From positions 1 to 32,163 of the forward strand of contig CASEAR010000121.1 of the NCBI GenBank assembly GCA_949285835.1: a stretch of DNA of 32,163 nt, read 5' to 3'. The stretch is from an uncultured Verrucomicrobiota bacterium (GTDB lineage: Bacteria; Verrucomicrobiota; Kiritimatiellia; RFP12; UBA3636). The notes beneath the pieces are model-generated. The model searched no databases. It saw only the letters and a program-made list of their open reading frames with translations, and was not told the DNA's origin. The position numbers and the translations under genes are program-made. This document shows, one piece after another, positions 15,769-25,308 of this stretch; the first letter of the stretch is position 1, and every line of letters starts with the position of its first letter.

Positions 15769-17073
15769 TTATTTTTCCGTGTTTTGAGCCTTTGCTGCGC
15801 CGGCGTCCGAACGCGTGAGCTCTGTGCTTTGGAACATTGCGTTTTCGGCTTTCTGCCACATGGCCCGCAAGCTGTCGCGGTCAGAGCCTTCCGCCCATTT
15901 TGCGAACAGCTCGGAAAACATGGCGGCAGCCTCTCTGAACTTGTCCCCGCGTCCGGCCGAGGAGATGCCTATGAATTCTATCTTTGCGGCGGCAGTTTGC
16001 CGTGCCCATCCGGAGCCTGAGAATTCCGCCCATTTGTTTACTGGGAGCGGGCGGTACTTGAGGTTGCCGTTCAAGTCGGGCGTCCCATCGAATCCAGGTG
16101 AAACATACATCCGCCGCAGAGTCCTGAGGATAAAATCGGGATAGGTGACGCCAGTGGTAAGTATTGCGAACCTTCGTCCGCACATCCACTCATCGAAAGC
16201 CCTGTCGAAGAGGTATGCTGAACCCTTGCCGGAGGAAGTGCTGTCGAAAACGGAAGAGGACCAGCTGTCTCCTCCGGCAATCAGGCTGCATATCCGGTCA
16301 AGACGCGCGGCGGGATCGGGGAACTGAAGCCAGAAGGCTGCCAGCTGCGCGGCTACGCACGGATATGCGGAGGCGTACACGGAGTTGGGAGCGGCGAGTT
16401 CCCAGGCCGGGGGGAGATGTCCGCTTTCCCATAGTTTGAGGGTCTCCTCGGCGTACCTCTGCCTGCGGTCCGGATCCATGGCTCTGGCAAGTCCTGTGGT
16501 GAACCACTGCGGCAGGCGGCGCACCTCGGATAGATTCGGCGTTTTGCCTCCGGCGCGCCCTGCGAGATATATTTTGAGCATAAACAGGGCTTCGGAGACG
16601 GCGTCCGCGAGCTCTCGAGAGTCCATGTTTTCCGGATTTTCCACATTGATCCGTATTGTCGCCATATTCGGGAATTTGAGGGCTCCCGGGACAAGCGCAA
16701 TGTTGTATGCGCTTGAGCTGAGCGTGTCGCCTTTTTCTCCGATTATCCAGACGCGGTATTCGGAAAGCGGGAAGTCTACTCCGGTTACGGCGGAGAGCCG
16801 CGACCGTATGTCGGTGATGAATCCGCGTATCACCTGCTGGTCCGCGGAATTGAATGCGGAACCCGAAACCCTTGCAAAGCCATCCGCGCTTACAGTGCCG
16901 GCTTTTGACGCGAGTTCTTCAGCCTTTTTTATTATGCTCTCAGTTGTAGGCGCAGCGGGGCGACTGTCCGCTGCGGCTTCTTTTGCTGCCTTTTGCGTGA
17001 TCTCTGCGGCCGGCAGCGCCGATACGGCTGCGGCGATCGCTGCGGTAAAGATTGAACGGTATCTACGAGTCAT
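15769..17073 (-). CDS. Secreted protein of unknown function upstream of dnaG
   Basis: The 434-residue protein has an N-terminal signal peptide (MTRRYRSIFTAAIAAAVSAL, cleavage after LPA-A). The mature part is rich in Ala and Ser, with segments such as LSEYRVWIIGEKGD, RLPQWFTTGLARAMDPDRRQ and WMCGRRFAILTTGVTYPDFI. The arrangement around LPQWFTTGLA is reminiscent of peptidase-MA-like proteins, but the HExxH zinc motif is absent (SEALF at the nearest position), so I do not assign a protease. The frame is open 70 codons upstream, but ATG 17073 gives the signal peptide and sits about 18 nt after the predicted transcription start. It is cotranscribed with dnaG (11-nt gap), yet nothing in the protein suggests a replication role. 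Confidence 0.8.
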   Translation of the reverse strand: MTRRYRSIFTAAIAAAVSALPAAEITQKAAKEAAADSRPAAPTTESIIKKAEELASKAGTVSADGFARVSGSAFNSADQQVIRGFITDIRSRLSAVTGVDFPLSEYRVWIIGEKGDTLSSSAYNIALVPGALKFPNMATIRINVENPENMDSRELADAVSEALFMLKIYLAGRAGGKTPNLSEVRRLPQWFTTGLARAMDPDRRQRYAEETLKLWESGHLPPAWELAAPNSVYASAYPCVAAQLAAFWLQFPDPAARLDRICSLIAGGDSWSSSVFDSTSSGKGSAYLFDRAFDEWMCGRRFAILTTGVTYPDFILRTLRRMYVSPGFDGTPDLNGNLKYRPLPVNKWAEFSGSGWARQTAAAKIEFIGISSAGRGDKFREAAAMFSELFAKWAEGSDRDSLRAMWQKAENAMFQSTELTRSDAGAAKAQNTEK

Positions 17074-17097
17074 GGCTGAATTTGTCTGCTGCGCCTG

Positions 17098-17126
17098 ATT
17101 ATACACCCGGAACGGGGGAAAGCCAG
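17098..17126 (-). promoter_or_regulatory. Promoter of the secreted protein-dnaG operon
   Basis: On the minus strand a perfect TATAAT lies at 17103-17098. At 17-bp spacing the -35 position reads CTGGCT (17126-17121), only three matches to consensus. The initiation point near 17091 would leave a short leader before ATG 17073. Confidence 0.55.
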
Positions 17127-17602
17127 GCAGTTTTCTTTGGGAATACCCTTGCGCGGCGCAACTGCCTTGCAGGGCTGAAAAACGATACGCAATCCGACTT
17201 TTCCGGGGCATTCCCGTCTGAATCCGGCGCCGTCTTCCTCCGGGCGGGGCGGCTGCCCGTTTCTTCGTTATTTGATCCGACATCTGACGTTCGGGCGGAG
17301 CGTCCGGACGTCACTGTTCCCGCGGTACCCGGAGCATGCGGAATGCGTACGATCCGCAGTCCCCGGGTTTTTCTCCGGCAGTTCGCTGTTTCTGTTCTGT
17401 GAGCACGTCACCTCACCGCGTATAACGCGGCATGCAAATTCTGACCGGATTTTCAGAAAGCGGCGCCGGTACGCGTCTGCATTCGCTCTTCACGAGTCCC
17501 GCCCTCCGGTCAGGCTGCGGCGCTGAGGGCTTTGCGCGCCGCTTCACAGAATGGGCAGAACGGCCGGCAAGAGCTGGTGAACCGCGGAAGAAGATTCTGC
17601 GT
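17127..17602. other. Non-coding GC-rich interval
   Basis: About 475 nt between a minus-strand stop at 17603 and the promoter at 17126. No convincing gene was found. A small dyad, CCGCGT-ATA-ACGCGG, lies at 17416-17430 without a T run. Directly beyond the stop of the 297-residue gene the same frame stays open for 30 codons (17602 down to the next TGA at 17512-17510). Confidence 0.45.
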
Positions 17603-18496
17603 TCATCTGTTGTATGTGTCCTCCTCGTGCGTATACGGAAGCGCAAAAGTATTAGACATGGGCAACAACATGGCGAGCACCTGGAATCTTGTAAGAACAA
17701 GTACAGTGTCCATCTCGTCCAGATTCTTCGTGGCTGCGGCAGATTTGAGGTTTTTTTCCAGCATGTCCATAGCTGTCATGAGCTGCGTTTTGCGGCTCGG
17801 GTCCATTCCCTTCAACTGTGCGGCAACTTTTGAGGCGTAATAGCTTACTTCGTCCATTTTTGCATCCGCGATATTTTTGAGGATCCATGCCGTCCCCTCT
17901 TTTTTCAGATAGATATCTTCCTGATAACCATCCGCTTTGTTCAACCTTATTTCAGCTTCGGTTCCGTTGTTTTCAGTATTTACGCTGTAGTTGTTCCGGG
18001 TCACCGACTTCGGAAATCCTGCGCCTACTGAAATTTTACGGAAAAGGCTCGAAACCGGTTTATCCATAGTGGCGATCAGTTTATCAGTCGGGAGAGAGGA
18101 CACTTTGTCATATGTGAGTCCTCCGAGCATATTTGAAAACAACCGTGCGTTGTCCTTGCAGTCCTGTACGGGAATAACGCCGCCGGTAATCATTTTTCCC
18201 ATTTCACTCTCGTAAAAAACGTCGTTGTCAAAGAGCTTTGTCACGGAGGACAGGACGGAGATAGTCTTATTCCAGATGTCCTTGTCCACAGCCGAGACGA
18301 GCTCTTTTTTTATCTTGTCTATGTTATCTCGGTATGGGGACTGCGGGAGAGTCCCGTATACGTGTTCAAGCACGGAGTCGTTGTTGTAGGCATTAAACAG
18401 AGCGGCGGCCGCAGCGCCGGCTTCATCTTCCGTTGCTGCGCCTGCGGCGGCCATAGAGATGGCCGAAATAACAATTGCAGACAAATATTTTTTCAT
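17603..18496 (-). CDS. Periplasmic or secreted protein of unknown function
   Basis: This 297-residue protein begins with a signal peptide (MKKYLSAIVISAISMAAAGA, cleavage near AGA-AT). The mature part is mainly helical and charged, with a central segment (about residues 165-215) that looks like a small beta-rich module: YSVNTENNGTEAEIRLNKAD, then EDIYLKKEGTAWILKNI. I do not recognise the family; the pattern is like DUF3887/DUF4878-type small lumenal domains but this is a guess. The start has GAGGT 9 nt upstream. It follows the symporter gene on the same strand (63-nt gap with a small stem-loop) and may be partly cotranscribed. Its stop is followed in frame by a Cys-rich open stretch. Confidence 0.75.
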   Translation of the reverse strand: MKKYLSAIVISAISMAAAGAATEDEAGAAAAALFNAYNNDSVLEHVYGTLPQSPYRDNIDKIKKELVSAVDKDIWNKTISVLSSVTKLFDNDVFYESEMGKMITGGVIPVQDCKDNARLFSNMLGGLTYDKVSSLPTDKLIATMDKPVSSLFRKISVGAGFPKSVTRNNYSVNTENNGTEAEIRLNKADGYQEDIYLKKEGTAWILKNIADAKMDEVSYYASKVAAQLKGMDPSRKTQLMTAMDMLEKNLKSAAATKNLDEMDTVLVLTRFQVLAMLLPMSNTFALPYTHEEDTYNR

Positions 18497-18536
18497 AGTT
18501 TACTTACCTCGTTGTTGGTGACAATAAAATGCTGCT

Positions 18537-18551
18537 TCGGATCATATCCGA
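18537..18551 (-). terminator. Small stem-loop between symporter and periplasmic-protein genes
   Basis: TCGGAT and ATCCGA form a 6-bp stem with a 3-nt loop, 8 nt after the symporter stop. On the minus strand it is followed about 8 nt later by TTTTATTG. Possible weak terminator or mRNA-stability element. Confidence 0.35.
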
Positions 18552-18559
18552 GATTGGCG

Positions 18560-20056
18560 TCAATTTGCACCGGATTCTCCGGCGGTATGTACGGCGAATG
18601 CCCGTTCTATGGTGGCCTGCGACACTTTCCGCGTGAAAAGGCTTACTATCGGAACCACGGCGAACGGAACGAGCATTCCGATACAGGCTCCGGTGGAGGC
18701 CAGAGACTTGTCCATCGTAAAAAACAGGACAATTGAAGTCGCCAGTCCTGATATCATTCCGGCGAACACCCCCGGTCCGGTTGTCCTCTTCCAGAACAGC
18801 CCGTATATGTAAGGGGCAAGGAAAGCGCCGGCGACGGCTCCCCACGAAAGGGACATAAGTGTGTCGATGAAAGTGATGCGGTGTGTGGAGATGAAATAGG
18901 AAATGGCGATGAACAGGGCAGAGAGGAAGCGCATAAGCGTTATAGATGTGCGGTGCGTCACTTCCGGATCCACCACCCCTTTATAAAGGTCAATGGTTAC
19001 AGCTGACGACGACACAAGGACAATCCCAGAAAGCGTGGACATGGATGCTGAGAGCAGAAGGACCAGAATGAGTCCCAGCAGCGGTTCCGGGAGATATCGC
19101 ACAAGGATTTCCGGTATGATGGTGTCCTCCGGCGCTCCGCTGGGCACTTCCGGCAGACGGTCTATAAACAGATGCGACATGGCGCCGGAAAAGTACGCCG
19201 CGCAGCCGATGACAAGCGCGAACAAAGTGCACACTACTGCTCCGCGCACGACCATGCGTTCGTTCTTCAAAGCATAGAATTTGTGCACCATCTGCGGCAT
19301 TGCCCAGCATCCGAACGACGTCATGGCAACAAGGCTTGGGAGAAGATACCACGGGCCCGGCACGGCGACGCCGGCGCTTTTGTGCTCGGAATACTTTTGC
19401 GCGGCGAGGCTCACCGCTTCAGGCAAGCCTCCGGCGGGGGATACTTTCGCCAGAACGTACACGAGCGCCAGAGAGCCGCCAAGCATCACCACGCCCTGTA
19501 TGCAATCCGTCACGGCCACAGCGAAATAGCCACCAAGTATGAGGTACAGTCCGGTAAGCGCGGCCATTATCAGGATGGCGGTCTCAAAAGGGACGGAGGG
19601 GAATACCTGAACCATGAGCTCTGCCAGACCCTTGTAAACGCCGGCGGAATAGGGGAGCAGGAATATAAATATGACCATTGCGGAAAACGGTTTCAGAGAA
19701 TACGTCTCAAACCTGCGGCAGAAGAATTCCGGCATAGTCATAACGTCGAGATTGTGCGTCATTCTGCGCGTTCTTCGCCCCAGCACGAACCACGACAGCA
19801 GTGCTCCGAGCACGGCGTTGCCTATGCCTATGGACAGCGCCGAGAGACCCTGATGCCAGCCGAAGCGGCCTGCGAAACCGATAAACACGACGGCGGAAAA
19901 GTAGCTCGTGCCGTAGGCAAATGCCGTCACCCAAGCTCCGAAGCTGCGGTTCCCGAGAAAGAAATCGCCGAGCGTTTTTGTACGTTTAAGGCCCCAAACT
20001 CCTACGGAAATCATCAGCGTTACGTAGAGCAGGACGAATACAAGCGCAAATTTCAT
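18560..20056 (-). CDS. Sodium:solute symporter (SSS/PutP family)
   Basis: The 498-residue protein is hydrophobic throughout, with about 13 predicted membrane segments, the length and topology of the SSS family of Na+-coupled importers. Family features seen are the N-terminal LKRTKTLGDFFLGNRSFGAW followed by AFAYGTSYFSAVVFIGFAGR. LYLILGGYFAVAVTDCIQG and LLLSASMSTLSGIVLVSSSA are also present. The substrate cannot be read; proline, sugar and carboxylate carriers all exist in the family. ATG 20056 has GGAGG with a 4-nt spacer. A tract of nine A and six T bases lies upstream at 20092-20106, and on the minus strand TTCCAA and TAAAGT flank it at 17-bp spacing, a weak promoter candidate. It is 72 nt after rluA on the same strand. 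Confidence 0.93.
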   Translation of the reverse strand: MKFALVFVLLYVTLMISVGVWGLKRTKTLGDFFLGNRSFGAWVTAFAYGTSYFSAVVFIGFAGRFGWHQGLSALSIGIGNAVLGALLSWFVLGRRTRRMTHNLDVMTMPEFFCRRFETYSLKPFSAMVIFIFLLPYSAGVYKGLAELMVQVFPSVPFETAILIMAALTGLYLILGGYFAVAVTDCIQGVVMLGGSLALVYVLAKVSPAGGLPEAVSLAAQKYSEHKSAGVAVPGPWYLLPSLVAMTSFGCWAMPQMVHKFYALKNERMVVRGAVVCTLFALVIGCAAYFSGAMSHLFIDRLPEVPSGAPEDTIIPEILVRYLPEPLLGLILVLLLSASMSTLSGIVLVSSSAVTIDLYKGVVDPEVTHRTSITLMRFLSALFIAISYFISTHRITFIDTLMSLSWGAVAGAFLAPYIYGLFWKRTTGPGVFAGMISGLATSIVLFFTMDKSLASTGACIGMLVPFAVVPIVSLFTRKVSQATIERAFAVHTAGESGAN

Positions 20057-20128
20057 TTGTCCTCCGAATCGTTGCCCGCTGACTTTAGCACAAAAAAAAA
20101 TTTTTTGGAAGCGTTTAGCGTTCGCACG

Positions 20129-21076
20129 TTATTTGTACGGGCATTTTGTAAAATCGCCGTCCCGGTACGTCATTTCCGATGAGATCCGGATTCTTTTGCC
20201 GGTTCCGGGATGGATAAATTCCATTGCGGCGGAATGCAGCAGGTGCCTTGGTATGCCGGCGTAGGATACGACGGCGGACTTCGCCCCGTACAGCATGTCT
20301 CCGCAAATGGGAAATCCTGCGTATGCGAGCTGGCACCTTATTTGATGCGTCACTCCCGTGTAGATGGTGATCTCCAGCAGAGTGCCGAACCGATCCTCCG
20401 ACAAAGGCCTGTAGAAGGTCTCGGCGAAAAGAGGTTTTTCTCCACGTGCGGTTCCGTGTGCGGAGACGACTCTCATTTTGCCGCGGGAAGGCGAGGTGTG
20501 CGCAAGGTATCCGCTGACGCCGCCGGGCTGCTTTACCTTGCCTTCGACGACGGCGAAATACGTTTTTCTGACGGTGTGGGCGGAGAATTGCCTGCGCACT
20601 TCGCGAAAGGCTTTTTCCGTTCGTGCGGCGAGGACAAGGCCTGAAGTGCCGTTGTCGATGCGGTGCAGGATTCCCCCCATCATTGGGTCGGGTCCGGCCA
20701 CGGCAACTTCCGGGAATGCGCGGACGATTCTGCCGGCCAGCGTTCCGGTTTCGCGGGGACGCTGCGGGCAGCAGTCCTGTCCGGCGGGCTTGTCGGCCGC
20801 CGCGAACATGTCGTCTGCGAAGACGGCATGCACGGGCGCATCATCGGGAAAAATCCGGCAGTCGGATTTCTCGAATAGCTCTGTCACATGCACTTCGTCG
20901 CCCTGTGAGACCCGGTCCGATCCGGATGCGCGTCTGCCGCATACGGACACGGCTCCGGAGTCGAATGCCAGCCCTGCAAGCGACCGCGTGGTTGTCCGGA
21001 ACATCTCTGCGATTACGGCGTCCAGTCTTTTCGAGGCGTGTCCGGCATCTGCGCGGAAAGTGATATCCCGTAGCAT
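20129..21076 (-). CDS. RluA-family RNA pseudouridine synthase
   Basis: Pseudouridine synthases of the RluA family isomerise specific uridines in rRNA or tRNA. The 315-residue protein has an N-terminal S4-like RNA-binding region (about 14-66: SKRLDAVIAEMF...AGLAFDSGAVSVCGR) and a catalytic domain with the motif HRIDNGTSGLVL. Asp141 is the predicted catalytic residue. Later motifs KTYFAVVEG, GVTHQIRCQLAYAG and GDMLYGAK are typical. The target site cannot be assigned from sequence alone, so I give no RluA/C/D symbol. It lies 19 nt after the aminotransferase gene as the last tightly spaced member of the dapL operon. Confidence 0.93.
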   Translation of the reverse strand: MLRDITFRADAGHASKRLDAVIAEMFRTTTRSLAGLAFDSGAVSVCGRRASGSDRVSQGDEVHVTELFEKSDCRIFPDDAPVHAVFADDMFAAADKPAGQDCCPQRPRETGTLAGRIVRAFPEVAVAGPDPMMGGILHRIDNGTSGLVLAARTEKAFREVRRQFSAHTVRKTYFAVVEGKVKQPGGVSGYLAHTSPSRGKMRVVSAHGTARGEKPLFAETFYRPLSEDRFGTLLEITIYTGVTHQIRCQLAYAGFPICGDMLYGAKSAVVSYAGIPRHLLHSAAMEFIHPGTGKRIRISSEMTYRDGDFTKCPYK

Positions 21077-21095
21077 TACGCGTCCAGTCCGGCCG

Positions 21096-22403
21096 TCAGG
21101 CGCCGGTATAGCGTCGGATGGATGCGCCGATGCGTTCCAGTATTTCGGCTCTTTCCTTGTCGTCGGGCCTGAGTGTTGTCAGCCTGAACCCGTTCAGATC
21201 TGTGTGGAATCCTGTGAGAGGCGTAACGCAAACCCCTTCGTAAGCCATCATGTAGTGTACGAAGCGCTTGTCCGGGGGGGCGCCTTCGACGGATTTCTCC
21301 ACAAATGCGCGGATTTCCGGGTTTGATATCGGCAGAGTCTGCCGGGAATCTATGGCGCCGTCTTCAAAAACGGGCGAGAAATAGAACGCTCCCTGCGTGG
21401 GGCGGACGAACACGCCCGGGATCGTCTTGAAGAAGTCGTACACCTGATTAGCGCGCCGCTCGAACATTTTTGCGCGTTTTTCCTTGAGCACGGCGTACCT
21501 CGGATCTGCATAGATTTTGGGAATCGCCAATTGCGGCAGGGTGGTGGAACAGACCTCCATCATCTTGCTCTTTACAAGAGCGTCGCAGTATTCCCGGAAC
21601 TCAGGCGTGGCGTCGGCGTTGAGCATTTCTATCCACCCGCATCTTGATCCGGGCCACGGTACGTCTTTGGAGATGCCGCGCAGAGCCAGTCCGGGCACGT
21701 CTCCCAGCATTTGTGAAAGGTGCAGCGTCTGCGCTCCGTTGTAGCAGATATGCGCGTAGATTTCATCGCAGATTACGAATATGCCGTATTTTCTGGCTAT
21801 GGCTACTATCCCTTCCAGAGTCTCGCGCCGGTATACGGATCCTGTAGGGTTGTCCGGGTTTACAAGAGCAATGGCTACTACCTGCGGATTGTATTTGACT
21901 TTGTTTTCGATGTCGTCCAGATCCGGCTGCCAGTCATTTTTAGGATCAAGCCTGAACTGGAGGTGGACGTAGTCCCCGCGTTTGCCTTCGTTTGACGTAT
22001 GCGTGGGGTAGGAGGGAGACGGCATCAGGACCCTGTTGTCCTTTTTTATTAGGTCGTATATTTTGTCTACGGCGTCGGCTATACCGTTGAAAAATAGAAT
22101 ATCGTCCGGTCCGATTTTAACGCTGTTTTCGCGATTCGAAACGAGGTCGGCGAGGTATTCACGGGTGGAGAGCACGCCGCGGCTCGGACAGTAGGCCCAG
22201 GAAGAGTCGGAGGCCATGAGTTCCGTCACAATTTCCTTGATCCACGGTTCTATTTTTTCTCCTGCGGCTACCGGGTCGCCTATGTTTTCCCAGGTTATGG
22301 GGCGGCCCATGGCACGCAGTTTGTAGCCGAAGTCAACGATTTCGCGGATTTCGTAGTGCAGGTTTTTTATGCCGCTGTGGGCTATTTTTATTTGAGAGTG
22401 CAT
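21096..22403 (-). CDS. PLP-dependent class I aminotransferase
   Basis: The 435-residue fold-type I enzyme shows ALVNPDNPTGSVY for the cofactor/substrate pocket, VICDEIYAHICY with the Asp that contacts the pyridine nitrogen, and RGISKDVPWPGSRCGW carrying the Schiff-base Lys. GFRLTTLRPDD near the C-terminus holds the expected substrate-carboxylate Arg. It resembles alanine/aspartate-type aminotransferases, but the unusual DVPWPGSR segment after the Lys sets it apart and substrate specificity cannot be given. It lies between folD (31 nt) and rluA (19 nt) in the dapL operon, which makes an amino-acid biosynthetic role plausible. No strong Shine-Dalgarno sequence precedes ATG 22403. Confidence 0.9.
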   Translation of the reverse strand: MHSQIKIAHSGIKNLHYEIREIVDFGYKLRAMGRPITWENIGDPVAAGEKIEPWIKEIVTELMASDSSWAYCPSRGVLSTREYLADLVSNRENSVKIGPDDILFFNGIADAVDKIYDLIKKDNRVLMPSPSYPTHTSNEGKRGDYVHLQFRLDPKNDWQPDLDDIENKVKYNPQVVAIALVNPDNPTGSVYRRETLEGIVAIARKYGIFVICDEIYAHICYNGAQTLHLSQMLGDVPGLALRGISKDVPWPGSRCGWIEMLNADATPEFREYCDALVKSKMMEVCSTTLPQLAIPKIYADPRYAVLKEKRAKMFERRANQVYDFFKTIPGVFVRPTQGAFYFSPVFEDGAIDSRQTLPISNPEIRAFVEKSVEGAPPDKRFVHYMMAYEGVCVTPLTGFHTDLNGFRLTTLRPDDKERAEILERIGASIRRYTGA

Positions 22404-22434
22404 TTGTTTTGTACGCGCCTGTTTATTTTCGGGT

Positions 22435-23316
22435 TCAGTTGAGGCGGGCGGCGCGCTCCGCCGACTTTACGGTATTGTCCATCAGCATGGCGATGGTCAT
22501 CGGGCCTACGCCTCCCGGTACCGGCGTTATCAGTGAAGCCTTTGGAGCAACTGATTGGAAATCAACGTCTCCGACGAGTCTGAAGCCGGATTTTCTGGAC
22601 TGATCGGGGATACGGTTTACGCCCACGTCGATTACGACTGCGCCGTCCTTGATCATATCGGCGGTGACAGTGCCGGGTCTGCCTGCCGCGGCGATTACGA
22701 TGTCGGCGCAGCGTGTGTATTCGGCGAGGTTTTTCGTCCCGGTGTGGCACACGGTCACAGTGGCGTTAGGGCCTGGCTTCCTGCGCATAAGCAGACATGC
22801 CACGGGCTTGCCGACGATATTGCTTCTGCCGATCACGACGGCGTGTTTTCCGGAAGTCTCCACACCGCACCGCACGAGGAGTTCGATTATTCCGTGCGGG
22901 GTGCAGGGCAGCGGGGCGTCCTCGCCGAGAAGCATTTTTCCGACGTTTGCCGGATGAAATCCGTCCACGTCTTTTTCCGGCGATATCGCGCTTATGACAG
23001 CAGATTCATCTATGTGTTCCGGCAGGGGCAGCTGAACCAGTATGCCGTGAACATCTGGATTGCTGTTGAATGCGCTGATATGCCCGAGCAGTTCCTCCTG
23101 CGATGCCTCACGGGGCAGCCTGACCGGGAACGAACGTATGCCAACTTCCGCACAGGCCTTTTCTTTGGCCGTGACGTACGAAATGGATGCCGGATTGTCC
23201 CCGACGAGGATTACGGCCAGTCCGGGAATAACGCCCCTGCCGGCAAGAAGAGAGGCCTTTTTCGCGGCCTCGGCGCGAATTTCGGAAGAAATTTTTTTGC
23301 CGTCGATAATATTCAT
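22435..23316 (-). CDS. folD: Methylenetetrahydrofolate dehydrogenase/cyclohydrolase
   Basis: FolD interconverts 5,10-methylene-, methenyl- and 10-formyl-tetrahydrofolate with NADP in cytoplasmic one-carbon metabolism. The 293-residue protein has usual length. Visible signatures are [15 protein letters not shown] with the catalytic Lys, [27 protein letters not shown], the Rossmann segment [18 protein letters not shown], and [15 protein letters not shown] near the C-terminus. The frame stays open upstream through the end of dapL, but ATG 23316 begins the family's N-terminus and is preceded by GGGAGAGGA about 5 nt away. It sits 17 nt after dapL and is probably cotranscribed. Confidence 0.97.
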   Translation of the reverse strand: MNIIDGKKISSEIRAEAAKKASLLAGRGVIPGLAVILVGDNPASISYVTAKEKACAEVGIRSFPVRLPREASQEELLGHISAFNSNPDVHGILVQLPLPEHIDESAVISAISPEKDVDGFHPANVGKMLLGEDAPLPCTPHGIIELLVRCGVETSGKHAVVIGRSNIVGKPVACLLMRRKPGPNATVTVCHTGTKNLAEYTRCADIVIAAAGRPGTVTADMIKDGAVVIDVGVNRIPDQSRKSGFRLVGDVDFQSVAPKASLITPVPGGVGPMTIAMLMDNTVKSAERAARLN

Positions 23317-23333
23317 GGCGTCCTCTCCCGGAA

Positions 23334-24554
23334 TCAGATTATTCTGTCGATGCGTTCCATGGCTTCGAGCACATTTTCCATGGAATTGAACGCGCTTATG
23401 CGCGCATATCCGTTGCCGCATCTGCCGAAACCGGATCCCGGCGTGACGACGACCTGCGCCTCGTTGAGGAGCCGGTCGAAAAACTCCCACGAGTCCATGC
23501 CTGTGTCGAACCATACGTACGGGGAGTTGTCTCCGCCCGTCGGGCTGAACCCTTTTGCGCGGAGTTTGTCGCGGATGACCGCTGCGTTGGCGAGATATCC
23601 GTCTACGAGCATTTTTGTCTGCTCTTTGCCTTCTTCGGAGTAGACGGCTTCCGCTGCGCGCTGAACAGGATATGAGACGCCGTTGAACTTCGTACTCATC
23701 CTCCTTGCCCACATTGGCTGAAGCATTATTTCAGACCCGTTCTCAGCGAATACGCGGCAATCTGCGGGGACTACCGTGTAACCGCACCTTGTGCCTGTGA
23801 ATCCAGCCGTTTTCGAAAAGCTCCTGAACTCCACTGCCACCTCCCTCGCGCCCGGGATCTCATAGATAGAGTGAGGGATGTCCTTGTCGCGTATAAACGC
23901 TTCGTACGCGGCGTCGAACAGTATGAGCGCCTTGTTTTCTCTGGCGTATTCCACCCATTTTTTCAGCCGGTCGGCGGAGGCTACGGCGCCCGTGGGGTTG
24001 TTTGGGAAGCAGAGGTATATGAGATCGGCATGCGTATCCGGCACATCGGGTACAAAACCGTTTTCAGCCGTCGAGTCGAGATATATAAGGCCTTCATAGC
24101 GTCCATTGATGTTCCCGCCGGTACGGCCGGCCATGACATTCGTATCTACGTAAACGGGATAAACGGGGTCGGGAACTGCAATGCGTACGTCCTGTGCAAA
24201 AAGTTCCTGAAAGTTGCCTGTATCGCATTTAGCCCCGTCGGAGATAAAGATTTCGTCTGGAGAGATGTCAGCGCCGCGGGAGCGGAAGTCGTTTTGCGCT
24301 ATGGCTTCGCGCAGAAATCCGTATCCGTGATCGGGTCCGTATCCGTGAAATGTGGCATCGACACCCATTTCCTCTGTTGCTTTTGCCATTGCTTTTACGC
24401 AGGCGCTCGGGAGTGCTCTGGTGACGTCGCCAATACCCATCCTGATGAGTTTTGCATCAGGATTCTTCTTTGAAAAATCTGCGACGCGTCTGGCAATGTC
24501 AGAGAAAAGGTAGGATGCCTGAATTTTTGCGAAATTAGGGTTGGCTTTAATCAT
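23334..24554 (-). CDS. dapL: LL-diaminopimelate aminotransferase
   Basis: DapL converts tetrahydrodipicolinate directly to LL-diaminopimelate, bypassing the DapD/C/E route to meso-DAP and lysine. It is typical of Chlamydiae, other PVC bacteria, plants and some anaerobes. The 406-residue protein shows the DapL N-terminus ([20 protein letters not shown]), [24 protein letters not shown] and [26 protein letters not shown] and [17 protein letters not shown] with the PLP-binding Lys follow. ATG 24554 has GGAG 7 nt upstream and lies about 28 nt after a predicted transcription start; an upstream ATG at 24617 would fall inside the promoter. First gene of the dapL-folD-aminotransferase-rluA operon. Confidence 0.96.
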   Translation of the reverse strand: MIKANPNFAKIQASYLFSDIARRVADFSKKNPDAKLIRMGIGDVTRALPSACVKAMAKATEEMGVDATFHGYGPDHGYGFLREAIAQNDFRSRGADISPDEIFISDGAKCDTGNFQELFAQDVRIAVPDPVYPVYVDTNVMAGRTGGNINGRYEGLIYLDSTAENGFVPDVPDTHADLIYLCFPNNPTGAVASADRLKKWVEYARENKALILFDAAYEAFIRDKDIPHSIYEIPGAREVAVEFRSFSKTAGFTGTRCGYTVVPADCRVFAENGSEIMLQPMWARRMSTKFNGVSYPVQRAAEAVYSEEGKEQTKMLVDGYLANAAVIRDKLRAKGFSPTGGDNSPYVWFDTGMDSWEFFDRLLNEAQVVVTPGSGFGRCGNGYARISAFNSMENVLEAMERIDRII

Positions 24555-24588
24555 TGTGAATCTCCGGTGGATAAAAACATTTCGCTGG

Positions 24589-24617
24589 ATTATCTCACTT
24601 CCTGATGATTTTGACAA
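24589..24617 (-). promoter_or_regulatory. Sigma-70-type promoter of the dapL operon
   Basis: On the minus strand TTGTCA (24617-24612) and GATAAT (24594-24589) are separated by exactly 17 bp, five of six consensus matches each. The initiation point near 24582 leaves a short leader before ATG 24554 and fixes the dapL start. Confidence 0.75.
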
Positions 24618-25308
24618 TGCCGCCGGATTTTAACGTGTGGTTTTGAAAAGTGCAGAATGTAACGTCCATATTCAAAGGAAGGATTGGCATCGTGAAAAGA
24701 AACGTCCGAAAGAGCTGCATTCCAATTGCCGCCATGCGGGCAGATTTTTCCGGAAAACAGAGATGTTCCGCTTTCTGCTGAAATGGAACCCGCGACACAA
24801 TCCGCGCAGAAAATATCATGGGAGGGTATACCAAATATCCCCATTCTTGTTCACATTCTCATCCTCGTGCAGATTCTCATCTTTGTGAACGTCTTAAGCT
24901 TAAAGACCGTAAACGGGAAGACTGCGAATGATGTGCGGTTTGGGATGCTGCAGCGTCCATACGCGGCAAAAGCAAAACCTGTGGTGAAACACGAACATTT
25001 TCTGTTTCGGGCAACCTCTTATTTACCGGGCACTAATCCCCGAAAGTGATATTCTGAGAGTTTTTTTAAGCCGGCAAGATTCACTGGTATGGTATTCAAA
25101 AGCCTGTTTGTTGTATGCCGCCGGAGCAAAAATCGGAAAAATTTACCGCGCATTTATGTATGCTGTGCAATATGGCGGCGCGTGCCAAAACTCCGGCGGC
25201 GTTCTCGTTTGCGGGTTATTGAGCAGAATTTTTTTTGCTCCGCTCTAATAAACCGGGCGACCGCGCACGTATATAGGTTGTATGAAGCGTTTAGGTAGGA
25301 ATTGAAAC
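24618..25308. other. AT-richer interval between divergent genes
   Basis: About 690 nt between the dapL promoter and the + strand membrane-protein gene. It contains an imperfect tandem duplication of about 18 bp around 24850-24890 (ATTCTCATC twice) and a near-palindrome GTCTT...AAGAC at 24891-24907. A + frame through 24820-25049 encodes a hydrophobic stretch (ILVHILILVQILIFVNVL) followed by a basic tail, but it has no good start or Shine-Dalgarno sequence and I do not call a gene. Confidence 0.45.

Noticed and set aside
15758-15859. 34-codon upstream extension of dnaG
   Set aside because: It overlaps the end of the upstream gene in another frame and lacks DnaG character; MSFGISEQ is the family start.
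19172-20182. Open frame of 336 codons antisense to the symporter
   Set aside because: The peptide is His/Arg-rich and low in hydrophobic residues, as expected for the antisense of a membrane-protein gene.
22555-23643. Long + strand open frame antisense to folD and dapL
   Set aside because: It crosses two well-supported genes on the other strand and arises from their codon bias.
23317-23712. N-terminal extension of folD through the dapL 3' end
   Set aside because: The extension is Arg-rich with no homology-like character, and ATG 23316 has a good ribosome site right at the family N-terminus.
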